Source: Daldinia sp. FL1419
Taxonomy: Eukaryota > Ascomycota > Sordariomycetes > Xylariales > Hypoxylaceae
DNA: 64,000 nt
Assembly: GCA_025201765.1 (NCBI GenBank)
Contig: MU623401.1
Location: 124,001 to 188,000 of the forward strand
Direction of reading: 5' to 3'
The notes under the pieces were generated by a model. It worked only from the letters and a program-made list of their open reading frames with translations. It searched no databases and was not told the DNA's origin. Below are positions 32,592 to 42,323 of the stretch, piece after piece (positions within the stretch are counted from its first letter, which is position 1; every line of letters starts with the position of its first letter). A program made the translations under genes and the position numbers.

Positions 32592-34094
32592 TCGATCCAC
32601 GATGTCGGGGGTCTATTCCAGGCAAACCGAGTATCCGTTTTGGTGGATATATCTACCAGACGATATCTCAGGGGCAATGGTCACCTAGCTAGCTACCTAC
32701 ATATTCGCTCATTATATATCTAAACTGCGTATACCAACTAAACCCCCTGAAAATGGGAGCAAAGCAGGTATATGTAAAATCAAAGTATGTAACCCTCCTT
32801 AAGAGGTAGCTCGATATTTGAAGAGGGCCAGAAGCAGCGGTAAGAATGCTTCGCCGAATAAAAAGTGTTGAACTCGTCCGCATTTCTTGAAAATGAGACA
32901 TGCATACCTACCTAGTGTATATGCTCGAAATGTTTCCGGAACAATTGGTCCTCCGTTGGGGGCCGTTCCATGTGGGTGATCTTGTTTTGGTTACATTATG
33001 CCCGGCTTTTGTAAATATGCGTCTTTAGCGATAGATACGACGCAGATTTTGTCCTATGAGGCTGGTTACCGAATTATTAAATCCTTAAATAGGTATATAG
33101 AACATGAAAGAAATAACTAGATAGCATTGGTCAGCGGAGAGGTATTCCGGTATCACGAAGCCTCATATTGGTCTACAAGGCAGGCTCGTAAATTAAAAAA
33201 AAAAAAGGACTACATCCTTGATGGTGGTTGGTATATGGAAATGAAAATGAAAATGAAGGCATGAGACGACCTACATGGTAGTACCTAGTACGAAGCTACC
33301 TAGGTACGTTGATATGGGTTGCAATGTGAGAGGTACCTTTCGGGGGGCCCCAGTTTCTGAACGCAATCCCGCAAATGCCATTGGGTTCGAACCTGCAAAC
33401 ACGCACATGTACTTTCGGTACATCGTGTAGATCCAGCAAAAGGACTTGAATCTTCTAGAATTACATAATGACGTTTCTTTCAGCGTTCAATGTTCACATG
33501 TACCAACATCAAGTCCTACAGGGCGAGGCTTTGTACACAAATCAGACAGGGAAAGCACAGCGTTAGAAGGTAGAGGGGAATAGGCGAAGCAACTGGAAGT
33601 TGCCTCATCAACGAATCCGTTCCTGCCTGATAGCAAAAAGAAGAGAACAGAAGAAAAAAAGGTACTTTGGGGTAGGTATTTCCCACTATTTCGTGCATTT
33701 TAGCGGGCCTTAAGGCGGGCTGATTAGCCCGGGCAACCAGATAGTGATGTCAGTACCTACCTTACTGAGCGCGATGGCGGGGTAAGTATGTACCTAGAGT
33801 GCCTTCTCAGAATAGCGTATGTGCGTGATGTCTGTAGTCGCAGTTGTGTAGCTGCGCTGATTATTTCCTCAGTAACGGTACCTAAACATATGTACTGTAT
33901 GTAGGCAAGTAGCAACTGGGTAGAGAGCCTCTACAATTTACGGTGTGTTATTTCCCAAAAAATTCACCTAAATTCCCCAGGTGTGCTTCCATCTGAGTAC
34001 TAGGCGGGGGGTACAAACTACGGCGCATGCAGTACAAAGATGTGTATTGAAAAATTCTATTCCCGTCTATTCCTATCTAGGGGATTCCACTGAA

Positions 34095-34107
34095 TTCAGG
34101 AAGCTTG
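34095..34107. promoter_or_regulatory. Imperfect heat-shock element
   Basis: TTC-AG-GAA-GC-TTG, a three-unit nTTCnnGAAnnTTC site with one mismatch, about 110 bases upstream of the TATA box of the HSP70 gene. Confidence 0.5.
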
Positions 34108-34167
34108 AAGGGTTTTCAGTAGCCAGTTAGGCGGAAAGTACCAGAAGCGGGTACCAACTTCCAGCAA

Positions 34168-34180
34168 TTCGAGAAGATTC
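34168..34180. promoter_or_regulatory. Perfect heat-shock element upstream of HSP70
   Basis: TTC-GA-GAA-GA-TTC, three perfectly alternating 5-bp units, the minimum for HSF trimer binding. It lies 33 bases upstream of the TATA box at 34213. Confidence 0.75.
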
Positions 34181-34212
34181 CCTGGCCCCACCATAGCTTC
34201 CACTTCTGGTTG

Positions 34213-34218
34213 TATAAA
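34213..34218 (+). promoter_or_regulatory. TATA box of HSP70
   Basis: TATAAA, 264 bases upstream of the ATG, suitably placed downstream of the heat-shock element. Confidence 0.65.
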
Positions 34219-34476
34219 CTTCTGCTCAAGTCCCAAGCAACAATTCCTCTTCTCATCATCAAATCTCAGACATTAACAACAACAACAACAACAAATTCCC
34301 ACACGATCAACGCGAAAGCACATTAAATTAGATACCCGCCCCATTTGGGTACAATTTTCTAATTGCGTTTTCACACATCTACCACGCTCTTATACCCTTT
34401 CTAATAACCATACTTTTCTTCTCAATTACCCCGCCATATCACTGTTTGACCACTACAACTCATCACATCTTCCACA

Positions 34477-36426
34477 ATGGTTGCCGCAGTCGGAATTGAC
34501 TTGGGCACGACCTACTCTTGTGTAGGCGTCTTCCGAGATGACCGAATTGAAATCATTGCCAATGACCAGGGTAACCGAACCACACCCTCCTTCGTGGCCT
34601 TCACGGACACGGAGCGTCTAATCGGTGATGCCGCCAAGAACCAGGTCGCCATGAACCCCCAGAACACCGTCTTCGACGCTAAGCGTCTAATCGGTCGCAA
34701 GTTCTCGGACCCTGAGGTCCAGGCTGACATGAAGCACTTCCCCTTCAAGATCATCGACAAGAATGGCAAGCCTATCGTAGAAGTCGAGTACAAGGGTGAG
34801 ACGAAGCAGTTCACTCCTGAGGAAATCTCCTCCATGGTCCTCACCAAGATGCGTGAGACCGCTGAAGCCTACCTTGGTGGTACCGTCAACAACGCCGTCA
34901 TTACTGTACCTGCCTACTTCAATGACTCTCAGCGACAAGCTACCAAGGACGCCGGTCTCATTGCTGGCTTGAACGTCCTCCGAATCATCAACGAACCCAC
35001 AGCTGCCGCCATCGCCTACGGTCTTGACAAGAAGGCCGAGGGTGAGCGCAACGTTCTCATCTTCGATCTCGGTGGTGGTACCTTCGATGTCTCTCTCCTA
35101 ACCATTGAGGAGGGTATCTTCGAGGTCAAGTCTACCGCTGGTGACACTCACTTGGGTGGTGAAGACTTTGACAACCGACTTGTCAACCACTTCGTCAACG
35201 AGTTCAAGCGCAAGCACAAGAAGGACCTTTCCACCAACGCCCGTGCTCTGCGACGTCTCCGAACCGCTTGCGAGCGTGCCAAGCGTACTCTTTCTTCTTC
35301 TGCTCAGACCTCTATCGAGATCGACTCTCTATTCGAGGGTATTGACTTCTACACGTCCATCACCCGTGCCAGATTTGAGGAGCTTTGCCAGGATCTCTTC
35401 CGATCCACCATTCAGCCCGTCGACCGTGTCCTTGCTGACGCCAAGATTGACAAGTCTCAAGTCCACGAGATTGTCCTCGTCGGTGGTTCCACCCGTATCC
35501 CCCGTGTGCAGAAGCTCATCACCGACTACTTCAACGGAAAGGAGCCCAACAAGTCCATCAACCCCGATGAGGCCGTTGCCTACGGTGCTGCCGTCCAGGC
35601 CGCTATCCTCTCTGGCGACACTAGCTCCAAGTCTACCAACGAGATCTTGCTTCTCGACGTCGCCCCGCTTTCCATCGGTATCGAGACTGCTGGTGGTATG
35701 ATGACCAAGCTCATCCCCCGCAACACCACTATCCCCACAAAGAAGTCCGAGGTCTTCTCCACCTTCTCGGACAACCAGCCTGGTGTGCTCATTCAAGTCT
35801 ACGAGGGTGAGCGTCAACGCACCAAGGACAACAACCTGCTCGGCAAGTTCGAGCTAACTGGTATCCCCCCGGCACCTCGTGGTGTTCCTCAGATCGAGGT
35901 CACCTTCGATGTCGATGCCAACGGTATCATCAACGTCTCCGCCGTCGAGAAGGGCACTGGCAAGTCCAACAAGATCGTCATCACCAACGACAAGGGTCGT
36001 CTGTCCAAGGAGGAGATTGAGCGCATGCTTTCCGAGGCCGAGAAGTACAAGGAGGAAGATGAGGCCGAGGGTCGCCGTATCGGTGCCAAGAACGGTCTTG
36101 AGTCTTACGCATACTCTCTCCGAAACACCCTCTCCGACTCCAAGGTCGATGAGAAGCTCGACGCTGGTGACAAGGAGAAGCTCAAGTCCGAGATTGACAA
36201 GGTTGTCTCTTGGCTCGATGAGAACCAGCAGGCCACCCGTGAGGAGTACGAGGAGAAGCAGAAGGAGCTTGAGGGTATTGCCAACCCCATCATGATGAAG
36301 TTCTACGGAGCTGGTGGTGCCGGTGGTGTTCCCGGTGCCGGCGGCCCTGGCGGCTTCCCTGGTGCTCCCGGTGCTGCCCCTGGTGGCGGCTCGGATGACG
36401 GCCCCACTGTTGAGGAGGTTGACTAA
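34477..36426 (+). CDS. hsp70: Cytosolic HSP70 chaperone (Ssa type)
   Basis: Intronless, 649 residues. The N-terminus MVAAVGIDLGTTYSCVGVF holds the first phosphate-binding motif of the actin-like ATPase domain (residues 1 to about 380), with IFDLGGGTFDVSLL and VLVGGSTRIPRVQKL as the second and adenosine motifs. A peptide-binding domain (about 390-505) and helical lid follow, then the Gly/Pro-rich tail ending EEVD, the TPR-cochaperone docking signal of cytosolic HSP70s (no HDEL, no mitochondrial presequence). It folds nascent and stress-damaged proteins with J-proteins. Heat-shock elements and a TATA box upstream, and the lack of introns, fit strong heat induction when splicing is impaired; that link is inferred. 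Codon bias is extreme (C-ending). Its orthology to individual yeast SSA paralogues is not resolvable. Confidence 0.97.
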   Translation: MVAAVGIDLGTTYSCVGVFRDDRIEIIANDQGNRTTPSFVAFTDTERLIGDAAKNQVAMNPQNTVFDAKRLIGRKFSDPEVQADMKHFPFKIIDKNGKPIVEVEYKGETKQFTPEEISSMVLTKMRETAEAYLGGTVNNAVITVPAYFNDSQRQATKDAGLIAGLNVLRIINEPTAAAIAYGLDKKAEGERNVLIFDLGGGTFDVSLLTIEEGIFEVKSTAGDTHLGGEDFDNRLVNHFVNEFKRKHKKDLSTNARALRRLRTACERAKRTLSSSAQTSIEIDSLFEGIDFYTSITRARFEELCQDLFRSTIQPVDRVLADAKIDKSQVHEIVLVGGSTRIPRVQKLITDYFNGKEPNKSINPDEAVAYGAAVQAAILSGDTSSKSTNEILLLDVAPLSIGIETAGGMMTKLIPRNTTIPTKKSEVFSTFSDNQPGVLIQVYEGERQRTKDNNLLGKFELTGIPPAPRGVPQIEVTFDVDANGIINVSAVEKGTGKSNKIVITNDKGRLSKEEIERMLSEAEKYKEEDEAEGRRIGAKNGLESYAYSLRNTLSDSKVDEKLDAGDKEKLKSEIDKVVSWLDENQQATREEYEEKQKELEGIANPIMMKFYGAGGAGGVPGAGGPGGFPGAPGAAPGGGSDDGPTVEEVD

Positions 36427-36956
36427 AGGGTTTCGTTTTGATATCTCTTTTTTCTTTTATCGTTCCGGCGTTTTCCTCAGGTGTTAATGACACACTGTGT
36501 GGCGGTCTCGGATTTTACGGGTTGCACTAGATTTTACTGGTAATGAATGATACAGGGCAAAAGTTGCGGTTTATGACTTGCATGGGATGTATTCTAGGCA
36601 GGAATAATCCTTCTACGAAGCAATGAAGTTAATTCATAAATAACACTATGCGGTCTTGTCTCTTGGTCATTGTGACATGTATGATAGGAGCTTTTGCAAT
36701 TGCAGTATGCAGTGCTTAATGAACTTTTCTCTTAGCTAAGTCGTCGGCACGTCCTAATTAAGAACATAAAGTGCCTCTGAAAACTTGTAAATTTCGTGAA
36801 TGCTCACGATTCTTTAATGACATGCATGATGCTATATCTTGTACACTGCTTAGTTGTTGTCCCTACTAATCCAACCACCATCAATTGGTTCCCTCAATTG
36901 AAATCCCCATACTTTACATATACGAATAGACTAGTACTACATTGAAATAGGCCATG
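36427..36956. other. Intergenic between convergent HSP70 and EMI1 genes
   Basis: Two 3' flanks, AT-rich, no open frame of note and no RNA gene seen. Confidence 0.6.
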
Positions 36957-37712
36957 CTACGACTCTTGCGACCTCAACTGCTCTTGGACCTTCCTCCTAC
37001 GCTCGATCTCCAACCTTCGCCACTCCTCGTCGCTGATAGTCGGCATATCCATCGGCTGCCTAAAGGCGGTATCGGGGGCGACCTTCTCCTCCCTGGGCTG
37101 CCAGACGTCCTGGCTGCTGGGGCGGCCGGGGGCGTGGTACTTGAGGTACTCCTTGCGGCGGTAGTAGGCCTTTATGGCGGCCTCCTTCTGCTGGGGGGAG
37201 TAGGTGCGGGTGCGCATGCAGAACCAGAAGTCGTCCCAGTGCTCGGAGCAGGAGCGCATGGAGCCGCTGCGGTAGACGGACACCCACTGTCCGCCGAGGG
37301 AGTTGCAGTGGTAGGCGGCGTCGAAGGCTTGGCGGCAGGACATTGTGGTCGGGAGGAGGGACTCGGAGATTGGGTCTAGGGTGGGGGGGATGCTGGGTTC
37401 GGGGGCGGGGGTGGACCAGAAGAGGGATGAGGGCTGGGATGTTGTTGTTGCTGTTGTTGCTGTTGTTGAGGAGGAGGAGGGATTGGTGGGTGTGTTTCTG
37501 CTCTCGGGCTCGGGGGGAGGTTGTGTGTCGGAAGGCTTGCTGGTGCTGCCGAATTCAGCTTGTAGCTGAGCCATGAACTTGGCGATTTCGGGATCGCTGT
37601 ACTCGGATTCGGGCTGTTTTGGCGGAGGAGCGACGGGCGACTTGTTGTTGGACTCGTCGGCGGCGGAATCGGTGCCCTTGGGGGCGGGTTGCGAGGACCA
37701 CATCCAACCCAT
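36957..37712 (-). CDS. EMI1: Emi1-like twin-CX9C protein (DUF3128)
   Basis: Single exon, 251 residues from the ATG at 37712 (MGWMWSSQPAP); the open frame extends upstream but only this start matches the short MGW(M/L)WSS N-terminus of the family. A low-complexity Ser/Thr/Pro region (about 60-125) is followed by the domain SCRQAFDAAYHC...GSMRSCSEHWDDFWFC, which has two exact C-x9-C pairs, then the charged helical tail (YYRRKEYLKYHAPGRP, WRRLEIERRRKVQEQL). Yeast Emi1 (early meiotic induction 1) is a small twin-CX9C protein linked to mitochondrial function and IME1 induction; twin-CX9C proteins are usually imported into the intermembrane space by Mia40. The low-complexity insertion makes this protein longer than the yeast one. 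GC-rich coding sequence. Confidence 0.88.
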   Translation of the reverse strand: MGWMWSSQPAPKGTDSAADESNNKSPVAPPPKQPESEYSDPEIAKFMAQLQAEFGSTSKPSDTQPPPEPESRNTPTNPSSSSTTATTATTTSQPSSLFWSTPAPEPSIPPTLDPISESLLPTTMSCRQAFDAAYHCNSLGGQWVSVYRSGSMRSCSEHWDDFWFCMRTRTYSPQQKEAAIKAYYRRKEYLKYHAPGRPSSQDVWQPREEKVAPDTAFRQPMDMPTISDEEWRRLEIERRRKVQEQLRSQES

Positions 37713-38599
37713 GGTGTATGTTGTTGGTTTTCTGTATATAGCTTGTAGCTTGTAGCTCCGTGTATACGGATTCAAGTAATAGGTTCGCCGATTGGAATTG
37801 TGCGATTTACTTTGCGCTTCTGATGAATTGGATCTCTCGAGTATAGGATTAGAGTAGTAATTCGTAATTCGTAAAGACGAACCTGTCGTACGGAAGAGCA
37901 AAGTAAGATAGGTCAGTACGTGCGGGGGATTGGCGCGGGGTGCAGTTTCGGGATATAGGTAGTATTCAGACTCGTGATCGATTCCCTCGAGGGTTCAAGG
38001 ATGCGCGCTCTTCCTTTTTGAACCAATGACAGAAAGACGCTGATTAAAGCTCCAATCCGTGTGGATTTTTGGGTATCACTACATGGAGATAGATATACCT
38101 GAGGCTGTATGCTAGGGCTCGTCCAATTTCGATATATTTCTAGGTTAGTTAGGTATTATTTAATAGCTTCCACTTGACGGTTTCGTTTTCTTATTAATCG
38201 CTAAAGACTTTAAAATTCACGAATCACGCTAGGTTAGAAGCTTTCATCCCACCAAGACTTGTGGCTTTTACCTGAATAGATACTTGTGGCACGTAGTGTA
38301 GTATATTATTATAATCGTGGCTTGACCATTGGTGACAAGTGAAGGTGGGTAGGCACGAATTACGAATTACCTAAGATAATTTCAATCTTGGCAGAAAACT
38401 GGCGATGTACTGGCGATGACCTCATCGGCCTCCTCGAAACTTCTCCTCGAAACTTGTTGCATGAGCTGAACTAATCAAACACTAACCGACAAACAATAAA
38501 TCCCAGCCCACCCAGCACATTCGTTACTCATCTCAAACCTTCTCTATCCAGCTCATCGTAAATTGTGAGCATGGGGAAGAGCTTTAAATCCTTTAGACG
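37713..38599. promoter_or_regulatory. Divergent promoter region between EMI1 and YME2; uORF before YME2
   Basis: Both flanking genes act in or with mitochondria and are transcribed away from this 0.9-kb region. CCAAT boxes are visible at about 38021 (AACCAATGAC) and on the other strand at about 37792 and 38326. A short upstream ORF (38571-38603) precedes YME2 and is listed separately. Confidence 0.45.
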
Positions 38600-38603
38600 A
38601 TGA
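38571..38603 (+). promoter_or_regulatory. Upstream ORF whose stop codon overlaps the YME2 start (ATGA)
   Basis: ATG at 38571 opens a 10-codon frame, MGKSFKSFRR, ending at TGA 38601-38603. The YME2 start codon is 38600-38602, so stop and start share the bases ATGA, the classical layout for termination-reinitiation coupling. Confidence 0.5.
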
Positions 38604-41259
38604 TCCCAAGATACCCATGTCTCGGCCCTAGGAGCTTGCCTGGGTTGAGGGGCTCAAGAACCCCGGGCTCATTCGCGAGACCTATTCTTACCTCGCAACG
38701 CCACCAGCCACGATGGACGTCGGTACGGAGAGCTTGGGAGAGTACCACTACGGGAGAAGGGAGGAGTGGTCATATAGACGCTGCTCCGAATGAATCTATT
38801 CTTTGGGTAGACAGTAAGCCTCATTCATTTTTCTGCTTCTTAAAATAAAATACTTTTAATAAAATATTTTGAATATACCAAGATGACTTACAAACTCGAC
38901 AGATCTATTTCCTCTCAAGCTCTCCGGATTACTACGAGTACCATGGAAGAGTCCCGACCGGGACCTTGCCGAGCTCATGAAGCGGTTCGAGAACTCAACC
39001 CTAGGCGCTCTTGACCCTATGAACATGGTCAAGCGAGTTATCCCAAAGGATGCCCCCGTTAAAGTCACCGAGATTCTCCCTCGTCTCAAGGATGGCGGAG
39101 CTTTTGTCAAATTCACATATCCCGCCAACGTGTCTGCCAAGGACATCGAAGCAACTGTCATGAAATCCCTCCAGGAGAAACCTGTGAAGCCACTGTTTAG
39201 TCCGTTCAGAGGAGTCCAGGCTGGGTTGGTCAACGGTGTTCCTTGGCTGGAAGACTTGCACAGGTTTCCCAAGGACAGATTAAGGGTTGAATTCGTCCCT
39301 AAGAGTCCGGGCGAGGAAGCCGTCGAATTGCCCCAGGAAACCTTGTACAGCTTATTTCGCCGATACGGAAAGATCGCCGAAATCATCTCGCAGCCGTGGG
39401 ATTCCAAGGTTCTCCCTAAATACGCCTACGTCGACTTTGCCTCCGTCAGAGATGCTATCATGGCGAGGAACTGTCTGCATGGGTTCGTCGTGCCTGAAGA
39501 CCTCGGCGGTGGCAAGTCTGGGACTAGGCTTCGGATGTCTTACGAGCAACGAGTACAACCCCACCGAATTTGGGATTGGATATCCAACCATCCGAGAATT
39601 GTCATACCTGTCTTAGTCGCTTTACTAACTGGTCTCACCGTTATAATCTTCGACCCTATCCGATCATTTTTCGTCAAAGCTCACGTTACACGTCGATTTC
39701 GACTCAGCAACAGCAAACTCTACAGATGGCTTCGAAGGCGAACAGTTTACATCCTAAATCTCAAGAAAGATAAAACGGACCAAGCAGGACTAAATGCGGT
39801 CTGGACTCACAGAAGGGACCTAATCGATCAAATCCAGAAATGGTTGCTAGAAACAGCCGAAACCTTCATTGTTGTTCAGGGACCTCGCGGCTCCGGCAAG
39901 AAGGAATTGGTCTTGGATCAAGCTCTAAAGGGAAGAGATAATATTCTGGTTATCGACTGCAAGCCGATCGTGGAAGCCAGGGGTGAATCCGGAACGATCA
40001 AGGAGATGGCGGCGTCTGTTGGTTACCGCCCTATCTTCTCGTATGCAAACAGCGTGAGCAGTATGGTCGATCTTGCTGTCCAGAGTACGACTGGTGTCAA
40101 GGCGGGCTTTTCAGAGACTCTAGAGTCGCAGCTCCAGAAGATCTTACAAACGACAGCTGCCGCTCTCACGGATATTGGTGTCTCTAGCCGCGAAAAGACG
40201 GACTCTGACGCTTCCCTCCCTGTCGACGCCTACCTTGAAGCACACCCCGAGAAACGACCTGTTGTGGTTATCGACAACTTCTTGCATAAGGGTGATACTA
40301 ATGCTATCGTTTATGACAAGATGGCCGAATGGGCTGCTGCTCTAGTCCAGTCCAATATCGCTCATGTCATCTTCCTGACCAACGACGCGTCCTATTCGAA
40401 ATCGTTATCTAAAGCTCTTCCGGACCGCGTCTTCCGCCAGGCTGCTCTCGGCGACCTCTCGCCCGACGTAGCCAAGCGCTTCATCCTAAGCCACATTACC
40501 AACGAAGAGCAACAGGCTGAAGAAAAGGAAAAACCAAGCGACTCAACCGAGGAGAAACAACCCGCATGGGCTAAAATACTCCCCGACCTAACCGAACTTG
40601 ACGAATGCATCGGTACCCTCGGTGGCCGTCTAACAGACCTAGAATTCTTAGCCCGTCGTCTCAAAGCCGGTCAAAGCCCTAAACAAGCCGTCGAAGAGAT
40701 CACTGAACAATCCGCCTCCGAAATCCTCAAATTCTTCCTTCTCCCCGGCAAAACAACCAACGATGGCGAACATAAGTGGTCCGTAGAACAAGCCTGGTAC
40801 CTCGTCAAAGCTCTCGCGGCCAACGACTCCCTCCGATACAATGAAGTCCTCCTACACAACACCTTTGCCTCCTCGTTCACCGCTCCCGACGGCGAAGCCG
40901 CTCTCGAAGGTTTATCTAACGCAGAACTAATCACCTTGAAATCGCGCAATGGGCGGCCGGCTCTGGTAGCCCCTGGCAAACCCGTATATGCCGCCGCATT
41001 CCGTCTCCTAGCCCGCGACCCCGTGCTAGCGGCGAAGATGGATCTTGCGGTACTGACCGAGTTGGCGAAGGCCGAGGCCAAGAACATCGATAAGGCGGAG
41101 ACGGAACTCGCGCTTTTGGGTGGCTTACCCACGCAGCCGCAGCAGACGGCAGGACGTACGACGTATTTACTCGCTAAGATTGACAGCGCGCAGAGGAAGG
41201 TCGAGGCGTATGAGCGTGAGATGGGGGCGTTGAAGAAGGTGCTTTGTAGCGAGGCTTGA
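38600..41259 (+). CDS. YME2: Mitochondrial escape protein 2 (Yme2/RNA12)
   Basis: Exon 1 38600-38813, intron 38814-38902 (GTAAGC ... GACAG), exon 2 38903-41259; 856 residues, like yeast Yme2 (850). The join restores ESILWVD-N-LFPLKLSGLLRVP. The Arg/Ser-rich, acid-poor N-terminus (about 1-45) is a mitochondrial presequence. An RRM-like domain follows (about 190-275; YSLFRRYGKIAEI, YAYVDFASVRDAIMARNCL), then one transmembrane helix (IVIPVLVALLTGLTVIIF) and an AAA-like C-terminal domain with Walker A GPRGSGKKELV and Walker B-like RPVVVIDNF. Yme2 is an inner-membrane protein facing the intermembrane space that affects mtDNA nucleoid structure and DNA escape to the nucleus. An overlapping uORF precedes the start. 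Confidence 0.93.
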
Positions 41260-42323
41260 TTGAGGGATAAGAGGGTAAGGGGGATTGGTGATGGATGTAT
41301 TGCATGGGGCTTGAATAAAGACAAAAAGAATTGAACAAAAGACTGAAAAACTTGGAATCCAGGACCCGATCTCGTCGTTCGATCTCCCAGTTGGCCTGCC
41401 TGTTTGTCCCGACCAGAAATCGAACCTCTGAACTCCTGCAAGGAGAGAAGAAAAGAAAAAAAAAACCCTTGAGGTGTTTTCTAGCCCTACTTCATTACCG
41501 CTAGGCCAATGGCTACTTTGGCTTCACGGCTCCAAGAAGGGTTAATGGAACAATTGCCCAAGGGACTACTTAAGTTTGACTGCGAGTGGCGGGGTATGCG
41601 ATGTTGGTGAATTGTTTGTATTGTACATAGTTAGATTGTACAAAGGTGGATAGGGAGAGGGGAGTGAGTGATTCACTGGTAGCCGATACCCAACTCAATT
41701 ACTTGGTAAGAAGAAGAGGATTATTGATAGGAGGTACCTAGGTATGTATAAAATAAAAATAAAAATAGCATCGTATCCCATTTCACGGGTTTCGCCTTAT
41801 ACTACACCAATACCTTCCTTGCCTTGCCTGTATTCCTTCCCCGATATACACACATCATCAGCAGAAGGTAACAATATGGACATTTAGGTAGGCAAGTAGG
41901 AAAACTTTTGATTTGGTATCACAGACGCAGCAGTACTCGAGTCGGTAAAGACTCGAGTTTTCGAGTAACTAACAACTAAGTAAAGTAAACTAGGCTCATT
42001 ATCAATAAGCTCTCTTTATCTCTTTCCTCCTCTCCTCTCCTCTCATACCGCCGCTTGTAGAAAGAAACCACTGACGTAAGAAATGCAACGAGTACATACG
42101 CACGAGTCCAAGAACGCCTCAATGCCGCGAGGGATAGCATCGTACAGTCGAAGTATGTGAATATGTAACAGGCGGAAACGGAGTAGTGATAACAGCGACA
42201 CCGACCAACGATGCGTCCTTTTAAAGCTCTCTCCGAGGAGCTCGATTCGAACAATGCTTTCCGTCTCGTGATTCCTAACAACCTACGTACCGAAATGCGA
42301 GTTATATATTACAACCGGTTAGT
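41260..42323. other. Intergenic between convergent YME2 and the CENP-C gene
   Basis: Two 3' flanks. Contains (AAAAT)n near 41750, one TAGGTACCTA motif near 41733, and on the minus strand a box-A-like and a box-B-like sequence that do not form a tRNA. A short frame at 41976-42281 (minus) has no support. Confidence 0.55.

Larger units (their letters stand above)
32592..34476. other. Intergenic; promoter and leader of HSP70 at the right end
   Basis: Left 1.4 kb: no supported gene, TAGGTACCTA motifs near 33297, an A-run at 33197-33209 and (GAAAAT)n near 33240. Right part: heat-shock elements and TATA box (listed separately) and a long C/A-rich leader with a CAA tract (about 34275-34295). Confidence 0.6.

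Noticed and set aside
35105..35701. Open frames of 160-200 codons on either strand inside HSP70
   Set aside because: Shadows created by the C-ending codon bias of HSP70; Ser/Leu-rich translations without pattern.
41416..41508. Possible intron-containing tRNA on the minus strand (box A TGGCCTAGCGG, box B GGTTCGATTTC)
   Set aside because: Acceptor ends do not pair, the spacing needs an oversized insert, and a T10 run inside would terminate Pol III.
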